The notes under the pieces were generated by a model. The model was not told the origin of the DNA and ran no database searches. It was given only the letters and a program-made list of their open reading frames with translations. A stretch of DNA of 64,000 nt, taken from Novosphingobium lindaniclasticum LE124. GTDB lineage: Bacteria > Pseudomonadota > Alphaproteobacteria > Sphingomonadales > Sphingomonadaceae. The first letter of the stretch is position 1; the number at the start of each line of letters is the position of its first letter. Shown here one piece after another: positions 16,858-25,719 of this stretch. The DNA is taken from NCBI RefSeq assembly GCF_000445125.1, contig NZ_ATHL01000011.1:17077-81076 (forward strand), read 5' to 3'. The position numbers and the translations under genes are program-made.

Positions 16858-17568
16858 ATGGAACAGACGTTGGGTCGACGCGCTGTCCTCATGGGCGGAC
16901 TGGCGGCAGGCGCAAGCCTGGCATTGCCATCGCGTGTGCTGGCAGCGGAAAATACGGTGGGAACGGCGACGGGACAGATCGGTCCTGCCGGACTGCCTTC
17001 TCTCGGCGCGGGAATGGGCACGCTTGATGCGGTGCCGAGCGCCCTCACTCCTTATCAGCGCCGCATTCTCGATGTCGCCTCGCGGCAGGTGCAGCGCGTC
17101 GGCACGCAGATCTGGCGCAGAGACCTGGTGGGCATTGCCGATTTCGCGCAGCCTTCCTGGAAACCCCGCTTTCATTTCGCGAATATCGAGGCTGGTACGG
17201 TGCGCTCGTTCCTGCTGGCGCACGGGCGCGGCTCGGACCCGGCGCATAGCGGCTGGCTGCAGAGCTTCTCCAATCTCCCCGGATCGGAAGCCACCTCGCG
17301 CGGCGCTTTCCTGACCTGCGAGTGGTACTCGGGCAAATACGGCACCTCGATCCGTCTCAAGGGTCTCGACAACGACAATTCGATGGCGCTCGAACGCGCC
17401 ATCGTCATGCACCCGGCCTGGTATGTCGATGCTGCTATGATCCAGAAGTGGGGCAAGCTCGGTCGCAGCGAAGGCTGCTTTGCGATGAGCAATGCCGACT
17501 TCAACGAAGCGCTCTGGCACCTCTCCGGCGGTCGTCTGCTGTTTGCCGACCGTATCGGCGAATACTGA
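16858..17568 (+). CDS. Murein L,D-transpeptidase catalytic-domain family protein
   Basis: A 236-aa exported protein. The N-terminus has a twin-arginine-like signal (LGRRAVLMGGLAAGASLALP, cleaving near VLAAE). The C-terminal half carries the YkuD-related catalytic pattern: a His in IVMHPAWYV, then GRSEGCFAMS with the presumed nucleophile Cys. Family members crosslink peptidoglycan stems or attach proteins to them. It is a single gene with its own upstream spacer. Confidence 0.82.
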   Translation: MEQTLGRRAVLMGGLAAGASLALPSRVLAAENTVGTATGQIGPAGLPSLGAGMGTLDAVPSALTPYQRRILDVASRQVQRVGTQIWRRDLVGIADFAQPSWKPRFHFANIEAGTVRSFLLAHGRGSDPAHSGWLQSFSNLPGSEATSRGAFLTCEWYSGKYGTSIRLKGLDNDNSMALERAIVMHPAWYVDAAMIQKWGKLGRSEGCFAMSNADFNEALWHLSGGRLLFADRIGEY

Positions 17569-17880
17569 ATCCGCTCATCGCCTTATGCCGGAATCCGCCA
17601 TGCCGGAGTCGGCTTGCGCCGGTTAGACACCGGGGCGAGGCGGTGTTACGGGTCCTCGGATGGACGGACACCGTGCGGAATTCAGGAACGATGCTTGGCA
17701 GCGGGTGGATAGCGTTCCCGCGCGCTTCTTCCTGCACCAATCCCCTCAGGGAGCCTTGCCGAGCCGTCCGGTCTTGGAGGAGATCGCAGAGCGGCTGCCG
17801 GCCCCCTGCGCCATCAACAGCGCTTGCGCTCTGCGCCGCCATGGGCAGGCGAAAGACGCTGTAGTCCACGGAATGACGGC
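17569..17880. other. Intergenic spacer with no supported gene
   Basis: Short open frames exist on both strands (for example 17660-17884 plus), but none has a ribosome-binding site, a recognisable product or convincing residue use. It contains CGCCGG-type direct repeats near 17590-17640. The xdhC promoter probably lies here. Confidence 0.4.
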
Positions 17881-18876
17881 ATGAGCGGTGAACTGGCAGG
17901 CGCAGCCTGGCCGATGTTCGGCTGGATCGACGACGTTCGCGCGCCACTCGCAGACGCGATGCGGCAGGGCCGCCCCGCCGCGCTCGCCACGCTTTACAAG
18001 GTGGAAGGCAGCGCGCCGCGCGGTCCCGGCGCCCAGATGCTGTTCGTGGACCCGCAGGACGGCGGCGGCGAGATCGCGGCCAGCGGCTACTTCTCGGGCG
18101 ACTGTATCGAAGGCGATGTCGCCAGCCATGCCCTGCACGTTCTGAGCGACGGCGTGCCGCGCCGCCTCCATTACGGCACCGGCAGCCCGTGGATCGACAT
18201 TCGCCTGCGCTGCGGCGGCGCGCTCCATGTCCTGGTCGAACGCGTGGCTCCGGACGATGCCGCTGCTCGCGAACTGCTCGGCCATGCCGAAGCGCGCCGG
18301 TCCTGCCGCTGGCACAGCGACGGCACGAACCGGCGCGTGACCCAAGACGACGGGCCGTTGCTCGACGTGTACGAAGAGCCGTTCTCCCTCGCCCGCCGAC
18401 ATGACCCCGTCCGCCGCCTGATCGTTTCCGGCGGCGATCCGGGAGCGCTGGCCGCCGCCCGGCTCGGCGCCTTGTCACAGTTCGAAACCATTCTCCTGCG
18501 CCCGGACGGCCCCTTCGAACCCCCACCTTTTCCGGTCTCGCGCTACGTGCGCAGCGATCCGGCCACGGCCCTGGCGGAACTCGGCATGGATCGCTGGACC
18601 GCCTATCTCGGCGCCACCCATGAAGATCACCATGACCTTGGCGGTTGCCTTGCCGCGCTGCGGGGCGGGGCGGGCTATGTCGGCATGATCGGCGCAAAAT
18701 CGCGGGCACCGGCGCGGCTGGACGCTCTCAAAGCCGCCGGAGCCACTCCGGAAGACCTTGCCCGGCTCAACCTCTCGCCCGGCGTCGCCGGGCTCGGCAA
18801 GTCGCCCTGGGAAGTCGCCACCGGGATCCTCGCGGAAATCATGCAGGCGCTGAACCCCGCGCGCGAACGGGCATGA
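17881..18876 (+). CDS. xdhC: XdhC family molybdenum-cofactor insertion protein
   Basis: A 331-aa protein related to XdhC, which binds and sulfurates molybdenum cofactor and hands it to xanthine-dehydrogenase-type enzymes. The N-terminal XdhC region (ATLYKVEGSAPRGPGAQMLF, SGDCIEGDVASHA with Cys) and the C-terminal Rossmann-like region (LIVSGGDPGALAAARLGAL, YVGMIGAKSRAPARL, SPGVAGLGKSPWEVA) are both present. The ATG at 17881 is preferred over an upstream frame extension. It overlaps the next gene, a MobA-like nucleotidyltransferase, by ATGA. No molybdenum hydroxylase large subunit is in the window. Confidence 0.88.
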   Translation: MSGELAGAAWPMFGWIDDVRAPLADAMRQGRPAALATLYKVEGSAPRGPGAQMLFVDPQDGGGEIAASGYFSGDCIEGDVASHALHVLSDGVPRRLHYGTGSPWIDIRLRCGGALHVLVERVAPDDAAARELLGHAEARRSCRWHSDGTNRRVTQDDGPLLDVYEEPFSLARRHDPVRRLIVSGGDPGALAAARLGALSQFETILLRPDGPFEPPPFPVSRYVRSDPATALAELGMDRWTAYLGATHEDHHDLGGCLAALRGGAGYVGMIGAKSRAPARLDALKAAGATPEDLARLNLSPGVAGLGKSPWEVATGILAEIMQALNPARERA

Positions 18877-19469
18877 CGCAGGGCACCCGCCTGGCCTCCC
18901 TCGTCCTCGCCGCCGGAGCATCGCGGCGCTTCGGCAGCGACAAACTCTCGGCCATGCTCGATGGCGAGCCGCTGGTGTTTCACGCCATCCGCGCCGCCAG
19001 AGCCGCGCCGGTTTCGCGCGTACTCGTGGTGGCCGGGCCATGCCTGGATTGCGGAACCTGGGAGGGCGATCCGCCGGTAGAGGCGGTGCGGATCGCAAGC
19101 GGCGCGCTTTCGGAATCGCTGGAAGCGGGCATTTCCGCATTGAACGAGGCGACCGGAGTCTTCGTGTTCCTGGGGGATATGCCCCGGGTGCCGCATGGAG
19201 AGGCAGCCCGCCTTGCGAAAGCCATCGGTAGCGGCAGCGCCGCCCTCCCGCGCCATGGCGGGTTGCCGGGCCATCCGGTGCTGCTCTCCCCGCGCCTGTT
19301 CCCGGAGATCCTGGCGCTCACCGGCGATCAGGGCGCGGGCCGTCTGCTGCGCGGACGGAACGACGTGGTTTTCGTCGAGAGCGTAGATCCGGCGATCCAC
19401 GTCGATATCGATCGGCCGGATGATCTGTCGAAGTTGGAAGGTGCCGAGCCGCCGTCGTCCCGGACCTGA
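18873..19469 (+). CDS. MobA-like NTP transferase (molybdenum cofactor nucleotidyltransferase)
   Basis: A 198-aa protein with the nucleotidyltransferase signature LVLAAGASRRFGSDKL at the N-terminus and the metal-binding FLGDMPRV motif near residue 95, plus GLPGHPVLLSPRLF. It is closest to the MocA/MobA-like group that makes cytosine- or guanine-dinucleotide molybdopterin. The start overlaps xdhC (ATGA), supporting joint function in maturing a molybdenum hydroxylase. The stop codon lies inside a REP-like palindrome (19457-19477). It is distinct from the mobA at 38.3 kb. Confidence 0.85.
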   Translation: MTQGTRLASLVLAAGASRRFGSDKLSAMLDGEPLVFHAIRAARAAPVSRVLVVAGPCLDCGTWEGDPPVEAVRIASGALSESLEAGISALNEATGVFVFLGDMPRVPHGEAARLAKAIGSGSAALPRHGGLPGHPVLLSPRLFPEILALTGDQGAGRLLRGRNDVVFVESVDPAIHVDIDRPDDLSKLEGAEPPSSRT

Positions 19470-19557
19470 TCCGGGACCGCTGGCGATACTTCAGGCGCAA
19501 CGTTCCAGAAAAGCGCCCCGCCGACAGTGCAGTCGGTCGCGGGGATCAGGTCCGGGA
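19457..19557. repeat. REP-like palindrome with an inverted partial copy
   Basis: GTCCCGGACCTGATCCGGGAC (19457-19477) is close to a perfect palindrome, and a partial copy in the opposite orientation, GATCAGGTCCGGGA, lies at 19544-19557. Palindromes of the form CCCGGA-N-TGATCCGGG are common dispersed intergenic repeats in alphaproteobacteria. The MobA-like gene's TGA stop is inside the first copy. The pair lies between convergent genes and may end both transcripts. Confidence 0.65.
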
Positions 19558-19589
19558 GAACGTATCGACGAATCTTGCTCTGGGTTGAT

Positions 19590-20150
19590 TCAGGCGCTTC
19601 CCGTCTGGCTGGACAGCAGGGCCGGATCGATCCCTTCCGCGCGCCAGGTGGCGGCCCAGCGATTCTCGACCGCCGTATCGAACAGGATCTCCGGATGGGG
19701 ATCGGCCGCGTACCACCCGTGCTGGCGCATTTCCCCCTCAAGCTGCCCCGGTGCCCAGCCCGCATAACCCAGCGACATGAGCCAGCGCCGGGGGCCCTTG
19801 CCTTCCGCGATCGCCCGCAGGACGTCCATCGATGCGGAAAGCGCGCAAAGCGGATGGACTTCGATCGTGTCGCTGCCGCCCCAGTCCGTGGAATGGAGGA
19901 TGAAGCCGCGACCGGGCTCCACCGGGCCGCCCTCGTGAACTTCGCAGTCCGGCGCGACTCCGGGATCGATGCCCAGTTCTTCCAGGATCTCGTGGAAGCG
20001 CACCCCTTCGCGCACCCGGCCGACGCCGATTCCCAAAGCGCCGTTCTCGTCATGCACGCACAATACGCTCACGCTGTGGTCGAAGCGCGGATCGAACATC
20101 CCCGGCATCGCCAGCAGCAGTCGCCCGGCAAGATAATGTTTTTCGGTCAC
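19590..20150 (-). CDS. YqgE/AlgH family protein
   Basis: A 186-aa protein of the UPF0301 family: it starts YLAGRLLLAMPGMFDPRF, with DHSVSVLCVHDENGALG, VHEGGPVEPGRGFILHS and the C-terminal GYAGWAPGQLEGE motif. The function is poorly defined; it is named after alginate regulation in Pseudomonas. The GTG at 20150 gives the normal N-terminus; the frame continues 29 residues upstream with unrelated sequence. It is convergent with the MobA-like gene. Confidence 0.88.
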   Translation of the reverse strand: MTEKHYLAGRLLLAMPGMFDPRFDHSVSVLCVHDENGALGIGVGRVREGVRFHEILEELGIDPGVAPDCEVHEGGPVEPGRGFILHSTDWGGSDTIEVHPLCALSASMDVLRAIAEGKGPRRWLMSLGYAGWAPGQLEGEMRQHGWYAADPHPEILFDTAVENRWAATWRAEGIDPALLSSQTGSA

Positions 20151-20253
20151 ACCGCAAATGTAGGGCCTTCGCAGGGGACGGCAAGCGGCTTGCACTATTC
20201 CCGGCCCGGATAGCGCTTTATGGCTCCCCGCAAGCAAGGAAGGGAAATCGCGA

Positions 20254-20961
20254 GTGAGCCTGCTGTTCGAACTGCCCGAAGTGCCCTGCGTCGCCGTGCT
20301 GGGCGAGCACGGCCGCTATCCCGTGCGCCGGATATTCTGCGTCGGCCGCAACTATGCCGCCCATGCCCGCGAACTGGGCAACGCCGTGGACCGCGAGGCG
20401 CCGATCTGGTTCACCAAGGCCCCGGCCGCGCTCTGCCACTCGGGCGAGACGATCGCCTATCCGCCGGGCACGCAGGACTGCCACTACGAGATGGAGCTCG
20501 TCGTAGCACTCGGTGCTGCAGGCTTCGAGGTCGCCGCTGAAGACGCCATGAGCCTCGTCTACGGCTATGCCTGCGGCTTCGACATGACCCGGCGCGACCT
20601 CCAGAACGCCGCCAAGGCCAAGGGCTACCCCTGGGACACCGGCAAGGACTTCGAGAACGGTGCCGTGATCGGGCCGATCACCCGCGCCGAGGCTTTCGGC
20701 CAGAATGCCTTCGATCCATCGGCCGAGCAGCGCATCACTCTGGCGAAGAATGGCGAGACGAAGCAGGATGCCCTGCTTTCCGAGATGATCTGGAGCCTGC
20801 CCGAACTGATCGCCGATCTCTCGCGGCTCTACCACCTCGCCCCCGGCGACCTCATCTATACCGGCACCCCGGCAGGCGTCGGCCCGGTCGCTCCCGGCGA
20901 CCGGCTCGAAGGCCGCATCGAAGGGCTGGAGCCTGTCGTCCTGACGATCGACGCCATCTGA
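20254..20961 (+). CDS. Fumarylacetoacetate hydrolase family protein
   Basis: A 235-aa enzyme of the FAH superfamily. IFCVGRNYAAHARELG, the metal-binding acidic residues in YEMELVVALG (ExE), the later Asp in GYACGFDMTRRDLQ and the GDLIYTGTPAGVGPV motif are intact. Members hydrolyse or decarboxylate acylpyruvate-type compounds in aromatic and central catabolism; oxaloacetate decarboxylase or acylpyruvase activity is likely for this short form. The start is GTG at 20254 behind AAGGAAGGG. The TonB receptor gene starts one base after its stop codon. Confidence 0.88.
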   Translation: MSLLFELPEVPCVAVLGEHGRYPVRRIFCVGRNYAAHARELGNAVDREAPIWFTKAPAALCHSGETIAYPPGTQDCHYEMELVVALGAAGFEVAAEDAMSLVYGYACGFDMTRRDLQNAAKAKGYPWDTGKDFENGAVIGPITRAEAFGQNAFDPSAEQRITLAKNGETKQDALLSEMIWSLPELIADLSRLYHLAPGDLIYTGTPAGVGPVAPGDRLEGRIEGLEPVVLTIDAI

Positions 20962-20962
20962 C

Positions 20963-22993
20963 ATGTCCATACCTGCCGGAATTCGCCTGCCATACCGCGC
21001 CGCTCTGCTGACCGGCGCCGCCCTCCTGTTCGCCACTCCCGCCCTCGCCGACGAGAGCGCCGAACCGGGCAGGCCGATCATCGTCACCGGCCACGGTCTC
21101 GAATCCGGACCCGCAACCCCGGCCTACGATGTTCAGACCATCGAGCGCGATGCCGTGATCGCCAGCGCTTCGGGCCGGATCGAGGACGTGCTGAATTCGG
21201 TGGCGGGCTTCTCGCAGTTCCGCCGCTCCGACAGCCGCTCCGCCAATCCCTCCTCGCAAGGGGCGACCCTGCGCGCGCTCGGCGGCAATGCCTCGAGCCG
21301 GACGCTGGTGCTGCTGGACGGCGTGCCGGTGGCGAACCCATTCTTCGGCTATATCCCCTATAGCGCCATCGCACCGGAGCGGCTGTCGTCGATCCGGGTC
21401 ACGCGTGGCGGCGGCTCGGGCGCTTTCGGCTCGGGCGCGGTGGCGGGCACTATCGAGATGACGAGCGCCGGGCCGGACCAGATCGGCATCCTGCAAGGCA
21501 GCGCCCTCATCAACGACCGGAGCGAGACCCAGGCCTCGGCCACGATCGCGCCGAAGCTGGGGGCGGGCTTCCTCGTCGCCAGCGTACAGTGGGACCGGGG
21601 CGAAGGCTTCTGGACGACGCCCAAGGATCAGCGCGCCCCCGCCTCCGCCCGCGCCGCCTACGACAGCTGGTCGGCCTCGCTGCGCGCCGTCGCGCCCCTG
21701 AGCGAGAGCGTGGAACTGCAAGCCTCGGTCCTCGCCTATGGCGACGAGCGCACCTTGCGCTTCAAGGGCGCCGATTCGACCTCGGAGGGCCAGCAGGCCT
21801 CGCTGCGGGTGGTCGGACGGGGTGACTGGCAGTTCGATGTGCTGGGCTATGTGCAGGCGCAGGACTTCTCAAACATCGTGATCAGTTCGAGCACCTTCGC
21901 GAAGACGCTCGACCAGCATCGCACGCCTACCACCGCGATCGGCGGCAAGGCCGAACTGCGACCTCCGGTGGGCGAGGATCATGTGCTGCGAATCGGCACC
22001 GATCTTCGCCTGAGCGACGGCCGCCTGCTCGAACTGCCCTACAATGCGGCCGGCGCCTTCACGGCGGCACGCCGCGCGGGCGGCAACCAGTCCGACCTCG
22101 GCTTCTATGTCGAGGACGACTGGACGCTGGGCGATCTCGTGCTCACTGCCGGTGGCCGTGCCGATCGCTGGACGATCCGCAACGGCTTCTATCGCGCCGT
22201 CAGCCCTGCGGGCGTGGTGACGCAGGACGATGCCTATGCGAATCGCTCCGGCTGGATGGGCAACGGGCGGGCCGGGCTGGTCTGGCATGCAAGCAAGGCC
22301 GTAAGCCTGCGTGCCGCCGCCTATACTGGCATGCGCCTGCCCACGCTCAACGAACTCTACCGCCCCTTCGTGGTCTTCCCGGTGACGACCGAGGCCAATC
22401 CCAACCTGAAGCCTGAACGCCTGCGCGGCTACGAGGCGGGGATCGATGTCCATCCGCTGGAAGCGCTGACGCTGTCGCTCACCGCCTTCGACAACAAGGT
22501 GAAGGATGCGGTGGCCAACGTGACCCTCAGCGGCACGACGCGCGAGCGGCAGAACGTCAACGCCGTGCACGCGCGCGGTGTGGAAGCTGCCGCCGCGCTG
22601 GATCTCGGCACGGTGCGGTTCGACGGCTCGCTGGCCTGGACCGACGCCAAGGTACGGGCGGACGGTCCCGATCTCGACGCCCGGCGCCCCTCGCAGACGC
22701 CGAAGTTCGCCGCCAGCGCCACGCTTGCCTGGCTGCCGGCCGAAGGCTGGCGCTTCGCCGCGACGCTGCGCCACGTCGGTGCCCAGTACGAGGACGATCT
22801 CGAGACTTACGTGCTCCCCGCCGCGACGACGCTTGACGGCTATGTGCAAGTCCCCGTCGCCGGGCCGCTCTCGCTGGTGCTGCGCGCGGAAAACCTGACC
22901 GACGAAACCATCGTCACCCGCAACCAGAACGGTTCGATCGACCTCGGCACGCCGCGCACGTTCTGGGCCGGCCTGCGCGTCGCGCTGCGCTGA
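20963..22993 (+). CDS. TonB-dependent outer-membrane receptor
   Basis: A 676-aa protein with a signal peptide (cleaving near TPALADES), a plug domain (PIIVTGHGL as a TonB-box-like region, then RIEDVLNSVAGF, SQGATLRALGGN, LVLLDGVPVANPFFG) and a beta barrel ending in an aromatic-flanked strand (TFWAGLRVALR). The barrel is short, as in BtuB/FecA-like vitamin or metallophore receptors. The ligand is unknown. It follows the FAH-family gene with no gap, suggesting a shared transcript. Confidence 0.9.
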   Translation: MSIPAGIRLPYRAALLTGAALLFATPALADESAEPGRPIIVTGHGLESGPATPAYDVQTIERDAVIASASGRIEDVLNSVAGFSQFRRSDSRSANPSSQGATLRALGGNASSRTLVLLDGVPVANPFFGYIPYSAIAPERLSSIRVTRGGGSGAFGSGAVAGTIEMTSAGPDQIGILQGSALINDRSETQASATIAPKLGAGFLVASVQWDRGEGFWTTPKDQRAPASARAAYDSWSASLRAVAPLSESVELQASVLAYGDERTLRFKGADSTSEGQQASLRVVGRGDWQFDVLGYVQAQDFSNIVISSSTFAKTLDQHRTPTTAIGGKAELRPPVGEDHVLRIGTDLRLSDGRLLELPYNAAGAFTAARRAGGNQSDLGFYVEDDWTLGDLVLTAGGRADRWTIRNGFYRAVSPAGVVTQDDAYANRSGWMGNGRAGLVWHASKAVSLRAAAYTGMRLPTLNELYRPFVVFPVTTEANPNLKPERLRGYEAGIDVHPLEALTLSLTAFDNKVKDAVANVTLSGTTRERQNVNAVHARGVEAAAALDLGTVRFDGSLAWTDAKVRADGPDLDARRPSQTPKFAASATLAWLPAEGWRFAATLRHVGAQYEDDLETYVLPAATTLDGYVQVPVAGPLSLVLRAENLTDETIVTRNQNGSIDLGTPRTFWAGLRVALR

Positions 22994-23075
22994 TCCACGA
23001 CAGGCCGTGCATGAGCACCGTCCCGTCGCAGCGCGCGCACTGGCGCAAGCCCTTCCGCAGGCATAAGGAAGCGCG

Positions 23076-23666
23076 ATGCCGCGCCTGACCGTCAACGATC
23101 ACCCGGTCGAAATCGCCATGGACCCGCAGACGCCCCTGCTCTGGGGCCTGCGTGACGGGGCGAACCTCACCGGGACCAAGTACGGTTGCGGCGTGGGAGA
23201 CTGCGGCGCCTGCACGGTGCTGGTGGACGGCGCCGCGCTGCGCGCCTGTCTCGTCACGCTGGGTGAATGCGAGGGCCGGTTCGTCACCACGATCGAGGGA
23301 CTATCCGCCGACCGCTCGCATCCGATGCAGCAGGCGATGGTGGCCGAGCAGGCGATCCAGTGCGGGTTCTGCACGCCCGGCATCGTCATCGGCGGCGCCG
23401 CCCTGCTCGCCCGCAATGCCAATCCGAGCGAGGCAGAGATTCGCGAGGCGCTTACCAATCTCTGCCGCTGCGGAGTCTATCCGCGCCTGATCGCCGCGGT
23501 ACAACGCGCGGGCCGGGTCATGCGGCGAGAGGAAATCATCAGCGCCGCTCCCGCGCCGGGAATTGCCCCAAGCGACGCCGCGCGCAAGGTGCCGGCCCTC
23601 ACGCTCCCGGAAAAAGCGCCGCCTCTGAACAAGACAACATCCGAACGACAGGAGCAACGCCCGTGA
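23076..23666 (+). CDS. [2Fe-2S] subunit of a molybdenum hydroxylase (IorA/CoxS-like), unpaired
   Basis: A 196-aa electron-transfer subunit. The N-terminal plant-type ferredoxin motif is GCGVGDCGACTVLVDG and the C-terminal helical cluster has CGFCTPG plus NLCRCGVYPRL. This matches the small subunit of isoquinoline-1-oxidoreductase-type enzymes. A Pro/Ala-rich tail of about 40 residues is unusual for the family. The molybdopterin large subunit normally follows directly, but here arsC overlaps the stop codon (GTGA) instead, so the partner is missing or elsewhere. The xdhC and MobA-like genes lie 4 kb upstream. Confidence 0.88.
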   Translation: MPRLTVNDHPVEIAMDPQTPLLWGLRDGANLTGTKYGCGVGDCGACTVLVDGAALRACLVTLGECEGRFVTTIEGLSADRSHPMQQAMVAEQAIQCGFCTPGIVIGGAALLARNANPSEAEIREALTNLCRCGVYPRLIAAVQRAGRVMRREEIISAAPAPGIAPSDAARKVPALTLPEKAPPLNKTTSERQEQRP

Positions 23667-24007
23667 AGGCGACCATCTGGCACAACCCGAAATGCGGCAC
23701 TTCGCGCAAGACGCTGGCGGTTCTCGAAGAAATCCCCGGCATCGAACTCGCGGTGATCGAGTATCTCAAGACCCCGCCTTCGGCCGAAAAGCTGGGCCAG
23801 CTCTACCGCGACGCCGGCATCACGCCGCAACAGGGTCTGCGCCTGCGCGGCACCGATGCGACCGAGCGCGGGCTGCCTGAAGCCGACGATGCGACGGTAC
23901 TGGCCGCCATGGCCGCCGAACCGGCGCTGATCGAACGCCCTCTCGTGGAAACCGAAAAGGGCGCCCGGCTGTGTCGTCCGCAGGAAAAGGTCCACGAGAT
24001 TCTGTAA
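23663..24007 (+). CDS. arsC: Arsenate reductase (ArsC/Spx-like thioredoxin fold)
   Basis: A 114-aa glutaredoxin-linked reductase. HNPKCGTSRKTL places the catalytic Cys at residue 11; the basic residues needed for arsenate binding are plausible in LRLRGTD and in the IERPLVETEKGARLCRP segment. The start is GTG at 23663, overlapping the preceding stop. No arsenic resistance partners (arsB, arsR) are nearby, so a general redox role (YffB-like) is possible. Confidence 0.85.
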   Translation: MKATIWHNPKCGTSRKTLAVLEEIPGIELAVIEYLKTPPSAEKLGQLYRDAGITPQQGLRLRGTDATERGLPEADDATVLAAMAAEPALIERPLVETEKGARLCRPQEKVHEIL

Positions 24008-24109
24008 TCCCCGCGTAACATCGGCCGACGCTTGCTTGCATTGTCGGCCCCGATCTGTCACCGAATCGCCCTTCGCCGGACGACAACAAAAGCGAGAGCT
24101 TCCTCCAGC

Positions 24110-24742
24110 ATGACCAGTACCGAGCTTGCCCGAGAGGCGCTGCCACAGCGGCTCAAGCGGAAGATCAAACACAGCCTTGGACCTTGGGGCGTGTTCATCG
24201 AAGGCTTCCTGCGCAATCCCGTGATGGTCGGTTCGATCGTTCCGTCGTCGCGCTTCGTGATCAATCGCATGCTTGGCCCGGTGGACTGGGCCAATTGCAA
24301 GCTTTTCGTAGAATACGGCCCCGGCGTCGGCACGTTCTGCCGCCCGGTGCTCGACCGGCTGGGACGCGACGGTCACCTGATCGTGATCGACACCAACCCG
24401 CTGTTCATCGACTATCTGCGCCGCACCATCACCGACAGCCGCTTCACCGCGGTGCTCGGATCGGCCGCCGATGTCGAGGATATCGTGCGCGCCCATGGCC
24501 ATGAAAAGGCGGACTACGTGCTGTCGGGCCTGCCGTTCTCGACCCTGCCCGACGGCGTCGGTCCGGCGATCGCGTCCGCCACCTACCGCGTAATCCGCAA
24601 GGGCGGCGCCTTCCTGGTCTACCAGTTCACGCCAAAGGCGCGCGAGTTCATGGCGCGTCACTTCAAGCGGATCGACAGCGGCATGGAAGCCATCAACGTC
24701 CCCCCCTGCTTCCTGTTCTGGGGCTGGAAGGACGAGGACTGA
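24110..24742 (+). CDS. Class I SAM-dependent methyltransferase, phospholipid N-methyltransferase-like
   Basis: A 210-aa cytosolic or membrane-associated enzyme. SAM motif I is VEYGPGVGTFCRPVL; the acidic ribose-binding residue is in LIVIDTNPLF; motif IV is YVLSGLPFSTLPDG. The LSGLPFS form and the N-terminal amphipathic region (GFLRNPVMVGSIVPSSRF) are like COG3963 phospholipid N-methyltransferases, which would make methylated phosphatidylethanolamine or phosphatidylcholine. An rRNA methyltransferase is a less likely alternative. The ATG at 24110 is preferred to a TTG further upstream. Confidence 0.75.
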   Translation: MTSTELAREALPQRLKRKIKHSLGPWGVFIEGFLRNPVMVGSIVPSSRFVINRMLGPVDWANCKLFVEYGPGVGTFCRPVLDRLGRDGHLIVIDTNPLFIDYLRRTITDSRFTAVLGSAADVEDIVRAHGHEKADYVLSGLPFSTLPDGVGPAIASATYRVIRKGGAFLVYQFTPKAREFMARHFKRIDSGMEAINVPPCFLFWGWKDED

Positions 24743-24782
24743 GACGCGCTTTCCCGCGCGTTTGGCATCCATCGACGAACGA

Positions 24783-24815
24783 AAAAAGGCCGGCGTCCCT
24801 GACGCCGGCCTTTTT
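24783..24815. terminator. Bidirectional intrinsic terminator
   Basis: A 15-bp stem AAAAAGGCCGGCGTC (24783-24797) / GACGCCGGCCTTTTT (24801-24815) with A- and T-runs on its two sides. It serves the convergent methyltransferase gene and the membrane protein at 24825. Confidence 0.9.
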
Positions 24816-24824
24816 CATTGCCGC

Positions 24825-25637
24825 TCACTCGAAGGTCTGCGTCACCCGCTCCTCTGCAGGACCGGCCAGCTGGCGATGGACCTGGGCGATGACCGCGACG
24901 AAGTAGAGCGCCATGATCGTCGCCATGACCGACTCGACCACCGCAGCCACGATCCGGACGACTTCCGCGGGCGCCAGCAGGGCGACAGGCAGCGTGAGGA
25001 TATTGCCGAAGATCATCAGCACGATCATCGCCAGCATGAGCAGGGCATAGAACCCCAGCAGACGGGCCGTGCTGCCTTTGGTCAGCGTCCAGGAGCGGCC
25101 TAGCGCCAGGATCGGATTGAGCGTCTTCTCCACGGCGACGACCGGTGCGGTTACGGAAAGGCGCACGAAGACGGCCACCGCCAGGACCAGCCCTATCGCC
25201 ATGCCGACCGCCGCGCCCACGCCGCCGCCCGCTGCCCCCAGCACGCCGGCGATGACCAGGACGACGAGCCCAAGCCCCATGCCGATGAGGATCTGGGCGA
25301 CAAGATAGGGCACCAGCCCTTTCACGCCCGCGCGAATCGCTTCGCTCACCGTCGGCCGCCGCTCCGTATCCAGCAGGCAGAGCAGCGACAGCGTGCCGAG
25401 CGCCTGAAGCAGCGCGATCGGGATCATGATCGGCAGAATCGAGGTGTAATAGGTCTTGACCATGGCAAAGACCTGCTGCTCGCTCATCCCCGTTCCCATC
25501 TCCGGCTGGGGGAAGAAGATGGCGAAAACCAGCTGGGGCAGCAGGAAGAACACCCCCGCCAGCGCCAGGACAACCTCCCGGTTGGCGGAAACCGCTTGGG
25601 ATGCCTGGGTCCAGGCCCTGTTGCTGTCGAACGTCAT
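24825..25637 (-). CDS. Hypothetical polytopic membrane protein
   Basis: A 270-aa inner-membrane protein with about six hydrophobic segments, including a Gly/Ala-rich pair (VVLVIAGVLGAAGGGVGAAV). The arrangement resembles proteins of the glycerophosphodiester-phosphodiesterase membrane-domain type (a conserved ALGRSWTLTKGSTARL loop), without a catalytic domain. No function can be assigned. It is a single gene, divergent from lipB. Confidence 0.6.
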   Translation of the reverse strand: MTFDSNRAWTQASQAVSANREVVLALAGVFFLLPQLVFAIFFPQPEMGTGMSEQQVFAMVKTYYTSILPIMIPIALLQALGTLSLLCLLDTERRPTVSEAIRAGVKGLVPYLVAQILIGMGLGLVVLVIAGVLGAAGGGVGAAVGMAIGLVLAVAVFVRLSVTAPVVAVEKTLNPILALGRSWTLTKGSTARLLGFYALLMLAMIVLMIFGNILTLPVALLAPAEVVRIVAAVVESVMATIMALYFVAVIAQVHRQLAGPAEERVTQTFE

Positions 25638-25719
25638 AACTGCTCCTGATGCCGCCCGATAAGCGCCGGCCCTTCAAAGTCACTTGATAACCGCAGGGAA
25701 TGACGCCACGCAACGCGGC

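Noticed and set aside
17660..17884. A 74-aa frame before xdhC
   Set aside because: No ribosome-binding site, overlaps the xdhC start, and residue use is unlike a real protein.
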